Origin: Verrucomicrobiales bacterium
Lineage (GTDB): Bacteria; Verrucomicrobiota; Verrucomicrobiia; Verrucomicrobiales; DEV007
Length of the DNA: 5,563 nucleotides
Reading direction: 5' to 3'
Assembly: GCA_022424805.1 (NCBI GenBank)
Contig: JAKMGR010000451.1
Span: 1-5,563 of the forward strand
The first letter of the stretch is position 1, and each line of letters opens with the position of its first letter. The notes beneath the pieces were generated by a model. The model was not told the DNA's origin. It saw only the letters and a list, made by a program, of their open reading frames with translations, and searched no databases. Shown piece after piece: positions 1-5,563 of this stretch. Both the position numbers and the translations under genes were made by a program.

Positions 1-1590
1 CGGCTCCGGAATCGAATCGGGGAGGATGTCCAGCAATTGCTTCCGGAAGGAGACGAGCTGGTCGGCATACTCCGGATCGAGCGCGAGATTGGTCCACTCG
101 TCAGGGTCCTCTGCGGTATGATAGAGCTCCTCTTTTTCATTCTCGTAGCGGATGTAGCGCCAATCTTTGCTGCGAAGGGAATAGTTCTGAGACGCGGGAT
201 CGTAGTAAGTCGCCCACTTGTAGAGTGCTGTCAGCGCCGCATCGGGACCCTCCCAGGTGTCGGAGGCCGGATCGGTGAGAAGTGGTTTCAGGGTGAACCC
301 GTCGAGTGGGCGGCCTTTCTCGTTGATCATGGTATCGGAAGGCAAACCGCAAAGGTCGACCAGAGTCGGGTAGAGATCAATGAGGCTGACCGGGGTGTCG
401 GAAGTCGCTCCGGTTTTCGAAACTCCGGGAGCGCGAATCGCTAGGGGGACTCGAGTGCTCTCCTGCCAGAGGGAATTTTTGTAGAGGTAACCCTTTTCCC
501 CCATGCCCCACCCGTGGTCGCTGGTGAAAACAATGATGGTGTTGTCCTTCAGCGTGGAGTTGTCGACGACATCGAGAATGTCACCGACAAGATCATCGAC
601 CGAGGCGACGCTGGCGAGATAGGCCTGGATGAATTTCTTCAGTGCCAGTTCTCGGTCTCCTCCGTAGGAAGCAACCAGGCTGTGATACATTTTGGTTCCC
701 CGATCGCCGCTGCGGTCATCTTCGTCCGATGTTACGGTGTGCTTGAAAGTGTCCTCCGCATCGCCTTCCTTGATTTCCGGCAGTTCAATTTCCTCCAGCG
801 GGAACCGGTCGAAATACTCCTGCGGCACGATCAAGGGGGTATGCGGCCGGACAAAACCCACGCCCATGAAGAAGGGTTTCGAGTTGGGATTTTCTGCGAA
901 CTCCTTGAGCCTTTTCACCGCCCACTGCGCGTTCAACTCGTCGCCGGTTGGATCGCGGTCGTCATCGGATGTATATCGGAGTTCGCGCTGTTTTGCCCAG
1001 CCTCCGGTTCGCCAGGTGAATTTCTCCTCCGGACGCAGGACCCGGAGCGGACCGAAGGAGCCATCGATGGCTCCAAAGTCATCGCGGAAGGGCGCCGGAA
1101 CATCGGGGTGGGGGAGATTTTCCTTTCCACCATCGAAGGCGAAGGGGCCGTAGTCAGATGAATGGCCGATCTCGTCCCATTGCTGGCGATCCCGATTGTG
1201 CATCACCTTGCCGGTTCCGAGCGAGTGATAACCGTTCTCGCTGAAGTGCTTCATCATCGTCTTCGAGTTCTTCAGAATCTCGTTCTCGTCCCAGTGCTCG
1301 AACCCGAAGACTTGTGAAGTGTGAGGGTAAATCCCGGTGGCTAGGCTGGCCCGCGACGGATTGCAGATGGGAATGTTGCAATGTGCCTGGGTGAAAGAGA
1401 CCCCGCTCTCGATGAGTCGACGGATGTTCGGCGTCGCTGCCTGCGGATGGCCGTCAAGGGTTTCGACGTAGTCGTTCAGGTCGTCGCAAATGATGAAGAG
1501 GACGTTGGGTTTTTCTTCTGCGGAACTCTCGCTGAGGAAGGTGACTCTGGTGATGATCAGAAAAAGGGAGACTAGACGAATAATTTTCAT
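1..1590 (-). CDS. Secreted sulfatase, iduronate-2-sulfatase-like, C-terminus cut by window edge
   Basis: This is a type I (formylglycine) sulfatase that hydrolyses sulfate esters, probably on a polysaccharide outside the cytoplasm. The 530 visible codons run open from ATG to the left edge, with no stop in view. Residues 1-24 form a Sec-type signal peptide, likely cleaved after SSA. Metal ligands D36-D37 lie in the LFIICDDLND segment. The signature CNPSRAS starts at Cys76, the residue converted to formylglycine, with Arg80 in the usual place. GTGKVMH (125-131), FVRPHTPL (246-253), TSDHG (356-360, metal ligands D358 and H359) and Lys371 complete the active site. The GKVMH and VRPHTPL blocks resemble iduronate-2-sulfatase relatives. 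LYHTAEDPDEWTNLA (489-503) is the usual C-terminal block, so probably only a short tail is missing. The start is firm: no ATG, GTG or TTG lies in frame in the spacer upstream. There is no Shine-Dalgarno sequence. The true substrate may be any of many sulfated glycans. Confidence 0.95.
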   Translation of the reverse strand, partial: MKIIRLVSLFLIITRVTFLSESSAEEKPNVLFIICDDLNDYVETLDGHPQAATPNIRRLIESGVSFTQAHCNIPICNPSRASLATGIYPHTSQVFGFEHWDENEILKNSKTMMKHFSENGYHSLGTGKVMHNRDRQQWDEIGHSSDYGPFAFDGGKENLPHPDVPAPFRDDFGAIDGSFGPLRVLRPEEKFTWRTGGWAKQRELRYTSDDDRDPTGDELNAQWAVKRLKEFAENPNSKPFFMGVGFVRPHTPLIVPQEYFDRFPLEEIELPEIKEGDAEDTFKHTVTSDEDDRSGDRGTKMYHSLVASYGGDRELALKKFIQAYLASVASVDDLVGDILDVVDNSTLKDNTIIVFTSDHGWGMGEKGYLYKNSLWQESTRVPLAIRAPGVSKTGATSDTPVSLIDLYPTLVDLCGLPSDTMINEKGRPLDGFTLKPLLTDPASDTWEGPDAALTALYKWATYYDPASQNYSLRSKDWRYIRYENEKEELYHTAEDPDEWTNLALDPEYADQLVSFRKQLLDILPDSIPEP

Positions 1591-1681
1591 AAAGGGGCTT
1601 ACTGGAACACTGCCGCAAGAGCGAGATTCTAACAGTGAAGTTCCGAATTTTGCTCTGTAGAAAAACAGACAGGCAAAGGAA
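1591..1681 (-). promoter_or_regulatory. 91-base spacer upstream of the sulfatase, possible weak promoter
   Basis: This is the only intergenic stretch of any size in the window, lying between the esterase stop and the sulfatase start. Read on the minus strand, it holds TAGAAT (1626-1631), one mismatch from a TATAAT -10 box, about 35 bases before the ATG. No convincing TTGACA-like -35 box sits 16-18 bases upstream of it. A 5-base inverted pair (CACTG at 1608-1612 and CAGTG at 1633-1637) and a 5-base stem, TCTGT/ACAGA, near 1652-1667 are both too short to call a terminator. The spacer may carry a sulfatase promoter or simply be untranslated sequence inside an operon. A weak promoter is a guess. 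Confidence 0.2.
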
Positions 1682-3211
1682 CTACTTCTCTTTCCCGTGA
1701 TCGTCCCATTCCAGCAGTTCTAGGTCGGAGCAGAACGGGGAGGCTGGAAGGCCGGCACCATTGTAGAGATTGGAACCTTGTGGGGCGGTGCCGCAGGCGT
1801 AGCGAACAGATACGGGGGAGGGTTCCTGATCACTGGCGACGATTACGGTTTCACCTGCGATGTGGGCGGAAGCCTCGTGCCATTTTCCATCGGTAGCCGC
1901 GACTTCAAACCATTTCACATCCTTCGTCTCGGAAAACTCAACAGCCGAAAAGAGGGAGCGGTTTCCGGATCGTAATCCACCATGTATTTCCGAAAATCGA
2001 ACGATGAGTTCCGACCCGTTGACCTCATGCCCGGTGTAGCAAGGACCTGAAGCGACGACGTCCTTGATGTTGTAGGTATTCTTCAACGCGCAGCGAGCCA
2101 GCCGTTTGCCCAGTTCGAGTTTGTCCGGCGGGTGAATGCCTTCACCACGAATATCGATGGTTACGGCCATGGAAGAGTGGGGGATTTCGAGAGAGAGCCG
2201 TTGTTCTTCGCGAGCCCTGATCCAGCCGGTCGCTTGCGGGAAAGAGGGGAGTTGCACGAAAAGAAGGGGAAGCGAATCATCGCTCCATCGCGCGCGCCAT
2301 CCTTCAGCAAGGGCTGCCATTTTGTGGCGATAGCGACGAGGGTCTTCACCTTTGCCGGCATTTGACTCGGCTTGATACCAGATGAAGCCAGCAAGCCCAT
2401 ACTGAGTCAGCGGGGCAATCCGGGCATTAAAGATGGCACCAGGATACCCTTCAGGATTTCGGATAATGACACCGCCTCGCAGTTGTTTCAGATCATCCAG
2501 TTTGTTTTCGTCTGCCAGCTCCTTGATGCGGGAAAGAAACGGGGGAGTAAACGCTTTGCGCGGAATGAAAGGTTCGATGGGTTTGCCTCCCCAGGAAACA
2601 TCAATGATCCCTACAGGGCATTGCAATTCTTCTGCGATTTGTCGCGCAAAGACAGCGGCTGCTGCGGAAAATTCGGGGACGGATTCTGGTGACATTTTGA
2701 TCCATGGAGCAGATGTTGCGAGGTCGGTAGCTTCCCGTTTCGAGTCGGAAAGGACGGGGTCGTTCACGCGACGAAATCTCACCTGCGGTAAAGACGCAGA
2801 GTCGACCCAGTCCTGCGCGGGCGGCATGTCTTTTTTCATGCTCTTGACCTGCATTTGCATATTGGACTGGCCTGCCGCGAGCCAGACCTCGCCCACGACA
2901 ATGTCCCGAAGGGAAACCGCTGCTTTTCCTGATTTAAGAAGTGTCAGCTCCTTTGGATCATCAGATCGCGGCAAGTTGGAAAGCGTCGCTTTCCAGAGTC
3001 CATTTCCCAGAACGGTAGCCTTAGCGGAGCGATCTCCGAATTGCAGGGTGTAATCGCCGCTTGGGTCGGCACCAAAGCCCCACACCTTGGTTGATGGTCC
3101 GCTCTGCAATACGGCGTTGTCTCCAAAGATGGAAGCAAAGTGGGGTTCGGATTGCAGATCGCCGCAGACAAGCAGGAGAAGGGTTGCGGCGATAATTCGT
3201 TTCATTTTCAT
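1682..3211 (-). CDS. Sialate O-acetylesterase-like secreted esterase (SASA family, SGNH-type)
   Basis: This is a carbohydrate acetylesterase of the sialate O-acetylesterase group, expected to remove O-acetyl groups from a glycan; in environmental bacteria the substrate is often not sialic acid. The 509-residue protein starts with a Sec signal peptide (MKMKR, then a hydrophobic run, cleavage near DLQS). A beta-rich N-terminal part (about 25-100) precedes the catalytic domain. GEVWLAAGQSNM places the nucleophile at Ser116. VSWGGKPIE (205-213), GFIWYQAESNA (275-285) and GIHPPDKLELGKRLA, with catalytic His360, follow. The C-terminal block SNLYNGAGLPASPF (480-493) is typical of the family. Length is normal. 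The usual Asp two residues before the His is Gly here, with Glu one residue further upstream. A TTG at 3241 would add ten residues ahead of the signal peptide and overlap DUF1501, so ATG 3211 is preferred. The gene starts 7 bases after the DUF1501 stop, suggesting co-transcription. Confidence 0.93.
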   Translation of the reverse strand: MKMKRIIAATLLLLVCGDLQSEPHFASIFGDNAVLQSGPSTKVWGFGADPSGDYTLQFGDRSAKATVLGNGLWKATLSNLPRSDDPKELTLLKSGKAAVSLRDIVVGEVWLAAGQSNMQMQVKSMKKDMPPAQDWVDSASLPQVRFRRVNDPVLSDSKREATDLATSAPWIKMSPESVPEFSAAAAVFARQIAEELQCPVGIIDVSWGGKPIEPFIPRKAFTPPFLSRIKELADENKLDDLKQLRGGVIIRNPEGYPGAIFNARIAPLTQYGLAGFIWYQAESNAGKGEDPRRYRHKMAALAEGWRARWSDDSLPLLFVQLPSFPQATGWIRAREEQRLSLEIPHSSMAVTIDIRGEGIHPPDKLELGKRLARCALKNTYNIKDVVASGPCYTGHEVNGSELIVRFSEIHGGLRSGNRSLFSAVEFSETKDVKWFEVAATDGKWHEASAHIAGETVIVASDQEPSPVSVRYACGTAPQGSNLYNGAGLPASPFCSDLELLEWDDHGKEK

Positions 3212-3218
3212 GGGGATA

Positions 3219-4649
3219 TCACGCGAGGATGTCAGAAACAATGCGCGATGACTCCACTCCGGTGAGCTTGTAGTCGAGGCCCTGAAAGCGAAAGCTGAAA
3301 CGTTCGTGATCGATCCCGAGAAGGTGCAAGGCCGTGGCGTGGAGGTCCTGCACGTGAACGGGATTCTCGGCGACGTTGTAGCTGAAGTCGTCGGTTGCTC
3401 CGTAAGTCGTTCCCGGTTTCACACCACCTCCGGCCATCCAGATGGTGAAGCAGCGAGGGTGGTGATCACGTCCCGCTTCAGGGCTGTCCCATTTTCCCTG
3501 GCCGGCAACGCCGCGACCGAATTCACCGCCCCAGATAACGAGGGTATCATCGAGGAGACCTCGGAGCTTAAGGTCCTTTACGAGGGCGGCACTGGGCTGG
3601 TCGGTGTCGCGGCAGCGAGCTGTGCACCAGCTGGGAAGTCGGCTGTGGTGATCCCAGTCGGGATGAAACAGTTGAACGAAGCGGACGCCTCGTTCGGCGA
3701 GTCGACGCGCGAGAATGCAGTTGGCGGCGTAGCTTCCGGGGCGTCGCGAGTCCGGTCCGTAGAGTTCGAAAGTGGACTCCGGCTCATCGGAAAGATCATT
3801 CAGTTCCGGAATGCTGGTCTGCATGCGGAATGCCATTTCGTATTGTTGAATGCGGGTTTCGATCTCGGGATCGCCAGATTGTTGCAACCGCATCTGGTTC
3901 AACTCTCCCAACCCGTCGATCATTCCCCGGCGAAGATGACGGGGGAGGCCGTCCGGATCGCGCAGGTAAAGGACGGGATCTTTGGCGTTTCGCAACTTCA
4001 CTCCCTGATACTGAGAGGGAAGAAACCCACTGCCCCAGTAGTGATCGTAGAGCGGCTGATCACTCGGGCGCTTCATCTTGGAAATGAGAACGAGGTAGTC
4101 AGGCAGATTGCGGTTGCTGCTCCCGAGACCATAACTGGTCCAAGCACCAAAACTCGGGCGTCCGGGTAATTGGTGACCTGTGAGGAAACGCGTCATCGCC
4201 GGAGCGTGGTTGATCTGGTCCGTGACCATAGATTTCACGAAGCAGAGGTCGTCGGCAATCGATGCAGTATGGGGAAGCCATTCGCTGACGGTGGCACCGC
4301 TCTCGCCGTGGCGGTCAAACTTCGTTATCCCCGGCAGAATGAGTTGCTTCTGATTGCGGGTCATCGTCGTGAGCCGCTGGCCTTGCCGGATGCTGTCGGG
4401 GAGCTCCTTTCCTGCCCACTTTTTCAAGCTGGGCTTGTGATCAAAAAGCTCCAACTGTGATGGTCCCCCTGACTGAGTTAGAAAAATGACTCGTTTCGCG
4501 CGCGGGGCGAAATGAGAAATCTCATCCTGCAAAGCGGATGCGGCTGAGGATTCCCGACCGAGCAATCCTCCCAGAGCGATGGCTCCGAGATTGACTCCCG
4601 ATTGATGGAGAAAAGTACGACGACTGAGTGAGGAGAAAGAATTATTCAT
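3219..4649 (-). CDS. DUF1501 family protein with twin-arginine signal
   Basis: This 476-residue DUF1501 (PF07394) protein is full length for its family. Function is not established; the family is related to the alkaline phosphatase/sulfatase fold, so a metal-dependent hydrolase is plausible. The N-terminus carries a Tat signal (SRRTFLHQSG, Arg10-Arg11, then a hydrophobic stretch to about residue 30), implying export in folded form, perhaps with bound metal. Family blocks in order are QSGGPSQLELFDHKP (59-73), SMVTDQINHAPAMTRFLTG (140-158), RFVQLFHPDWDHHS (323-336), LLDDTLVIWGGEFGR (365-379), GRDHHPRCF (393-401) and HVQDLHATALHLLGID (432-447). The His- and Asp-rich blocks are candidate metal ligands. 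ATG at 4649 overlaps the end of the DUF1553 gene by 8 bases, which points to translational coupling. DUF1501 and DUF1553 genes are very often adjacent in Planctomycetes and Verrucomicrobia, so the two products probably act together. The family call is firm and the activity unknown. Confidence 0.95.
   Translation of the reverse strand: MNNSFSSLSRRTFLHQSGVNLGAIALGGLLGRESSAASALQDEISHFAPRAKRVIFLTQSGGPSQLELFDHKPSLKKWAGKELPDSIRQGQRLTTMTRNQKQLILPGITKFDRHGESGATVSEWLPHTASIADDLCFVKSMVTDQINHAPAMTRFLTGHQLPGRPSFGAWTSYGLGSSNRNLPDYLVLISKMKRPSDQPLYDHYWGSGFLPSQYQGVKLRNAKDPVLYLRDPDGLPRHLRRGMIDGLGELNQMRLQQSGDPEIETRIQQYEMAFRMQTSIPELNDLSDEPESTFELYGPDSRRPGSYAANCILARRLAERGVRFVQLFHPDWDHHSRLPSWCTARCRDTDQPSAALVKDLKLRGLLDDTLVIWGGEFGRGVAGQGKWDSPEAGRDHHPRCFTIWMAGGGVKPGTTYGATDDFSYNVAENPVHVQDLHATALHLLGIDHERFSFRFQGLDYKLTGVESSRIVSDILA
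4642..4649 (-). other. 8-base start/stop overlap between DUF1553 and DUF1501 genes
   Basis: On the minus strand ATGAATAA contains the ATG of the DUF1501 gene and the TAA of the DUF1553 gene in a different frame. The region just upstream (AAGCCATGACTC) has no purine-rich Shine-Dalgarno sequence. Ribosomes ending on the first gene could re-initiate on the second, which would link the amounts of the two proteins. The overlap is seen directly; the coupling is inferred. Confidence 0.85.
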
Positions 4650-5563
4650 GAGTCATGGCTTCGTCGAGGTTCAGCAAAAGACTGGCCGTGGCCATCCAGG
4701 CGGCAATTGCGGAAGCGGTTTCGCCGGAAAGTGAAGGCTGCTGGCCGATGGAGGTGAAAGTGATAGCTTCCTCCAGATGGCTTCGATAGTAGTCGAGCGC
4801 CTTTTTCTGTTCTCGAAGGACGACGGCGGACTCTTCCGCCTCGAGCTCGCGGGTCAGGATCAGCCTCGCCAGCTCCTGTTCCGGCGCTGCTTGGGAAGCG
4901 ACCTTTTCGGCGAGCACGCGGGAGGCTTCCAGCATCGTCGTGTCGTTCATCAAGGTGAGAGCATGCAACGGGGTGTTGGTGCGACGAGTCCGGACTTCAC
5001 AAACGCGACGCTGTGCACTGTCGAAGAGAAAAGCGGGAGCGCTCGATCGGCGCCAGTAGGCATACACGGTGCGGCGATACTGGGCGGGGCCGACACTGGG
5101 AACGTAGGTTTTTCCTCCCATGAAAATTTCTTTCCAGACTCCTTCGGGCTGCCACGGTTTGACTGGTGGGCCACCTACTGAGGGATTGAGAAGACCTGAC
5201 GCAGCGAGCGCGTTGTCGCGGATCATCCATGAGGGAAGTCGAAAGCGCGGGGAGCGAGCGAGGAGTTGGTTTTCTGGATCAAGCTCGCGAAGCTCCGGTG
5301 ACGTGTCGCTGCTCTGGCGAAAGGTCTCGCTGGTGACAAGGAGTCGGAGAATGTGCCGGAGATCCCATTCGTTTTCGACCAACTCCACCGCAAGCCAGTC
5401 GAGCAATTCGGGGTGCGTTGGAGCTTCACCCTGAAGGCCGAAATCTTCAGGTGTGCGAACGAGCCCCTCGCCAAAAACGAGCTGCCAGAGGTGATTCACG
5501 ACGACGCGGGCAGTGAGCGGATTTTCGGCGGAAACCAGCCAGTTGGCGAGATCGCTGCGAGTT
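4642..5563 (-). CDS. DUF1553 (PSD1-type) protein, C-terminal part only
   Basis: This is the C-terminal 306 residues of a DUF1553 (PF07587) protein; the N-terminus lies beyond the right edge. The frame is open to the edge, and the codons before the GTG at 5499 encode family sequence (SDLANWLVSAENPLTARVVV), so that GTG is internal and not the start. Numbered from the first in-frame codon at 5562, family blocks are NPLTARVVVNHLWQ (14-27), TPEDFGLQGEAPTHPELLDW (38-57), ARSPRFRLPSWMIRDNALAA (102-121), VCEVRTRRTNTPLHALTLMN (187-206) and the terminal ASLLLNLDEAMTHE (293-306). Full-length members usually carry DUF1549 ahead of this domain and often a planctomycete cytochrome c domain at the N-terminus; neither can be checked here. 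The biochemical role of the family is unknown. It is the first visible gene of the run and overlaps the DUF1501 start. Confidence 0.95.
   Translation of the reverse strand, partial: TRSDLANWLVSAENPLTARVVVNHLWQLVFGEGLVRTPEDFGLQGEAPTHPELLDWLAVELVENEWDLRHILRLLVTSETFRQSSDTSPELRELDPENQLLARSPRFRLPSWMIRDNALAASGLLNPSVGGPPVKPWQPEGVWKEIFMGGKTYVPSVGPAQYRRTVYAYWRRSSAPAFLFDSAQRRVCEVRTRRTNTPLHALTLMNDTTMLEASRVLAEKVASQAAPEQELARLILTRELEAEESAVVLREQKKALDYYRSHLEEAITFTSIGQQPSLSGETASAIAAWMATASLLLNLDEAMTHE

Noticed and set aside
514..1161. Plus-strand open frame of 215 codons antisense to the sulfatase
   Set aside because: It overlaps well-conserved sulfatase sequence and its translation resembles no known family.
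1154..1381. Short minus-strand open frame inside the sulfatase region
   Set aside because: It is in a different frame from the sulfatase, whose signature sequence covers the same bases.
1652..1667. Possible terminator stem TCTGT/ACAGA in the spacer after the esterase
   Set aside because: Only five base pairs, AT-rich, with no U-tract following the stem; not enough for an intrinsic terminator.
2433..3053. Plus-strand open frame of 206 codons antisense to the esterase
   Set aside because: It lies across the GQSNM and WYQAESNA catalytic region of a clear esterase gene and is Ser/Arg-rich without domain features.
3130..3211. Possible lipoprotein signal in the esterase (LLLVCGD)
   Set aside because: The residue before Cys is Val, not Gly, Ala or Ser, so the lipobox is poor; a cleaved Sec signal peptide fits better.
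3306..4169. Long plus-strand open frame (287 codons) antisense to the DUF1501 gene
   Set aside because: The opposite strand carries conserved DUF1501 blocks throughout, and the antisense translation shows no recognisable domain or signal; it is a by-product of codon use on the coding strand.
4642..5499. A 285-residue protein starting at the GTG at 5499
   Set aside because: The codons upstream of that GTG continue the conserved DUF1553 sequence to the window edge, so this is an internal Val codon of a longer gene.

Overview
The window looks like an ordinary piece of a chromosome from the PVC superphylum, Planctomycetes or Verrucomicrobia. The basis is the adjacent DUF1553 (PSD1-type) and DUF1501 genes next to a secreted sulfatase and a sialate O-acetylesterase-like enzyme, a combination typical of those phyla. 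The sequence alone does not let me choose between them. Base composition looks moderately GC-rich by eye (not counted), with no abrupt change along the window.

All four genes lie on the minus strand and are read from the right edge to the left. In transcription order they are: a DUF1553 protein whose N-terminus lies beyond the right edge (4642-5563); a DUF1501 protein with a twin-arginine signal (3219-4649), overlapping it by 8 bases; a sialate O-acetylesterase-like (SASA/SGNH) esterase (1682-3211), starting 7 bases after the DUF1501 stop; and, after a 91-base spacer, an iduronate-2-sulfatase-like sulfatase (1-1590) whose C-terminus lies beyond the left edge. Coding density is very high. The only intergenic stretches are 7 and 91 bases, and no RNA gene, mobile element, CRISPR array or notable repeat was seen.

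The tight spacing of the first three genes suggests one transcript. The sulfatase may belong to it or have its own promoter in the spacer. An inferred joint role is breakdown of a sulfated, acetylated polysaccharide outside the cytoplasm: the esterase removes O-acetyl groups, the sulfatase removes sulfate esters, and the DUF1553/DUF1501 pair does something unknown at the envelope or outside. No glycoside hydrolase, transporter or regulator is in view, so the substrate cannot be named. The sulfatase needs a formylglycine-generating enzyme encoded elsewhere.

I found no clear sign of a new system. The points most worth a second look are the composition of the operon, a changed acidic residue next to the esterase's catalytic histidine, the possible hydrolase nature of DUF1501, and the lack of Shine-Dalgarno sequences at all visible starts.
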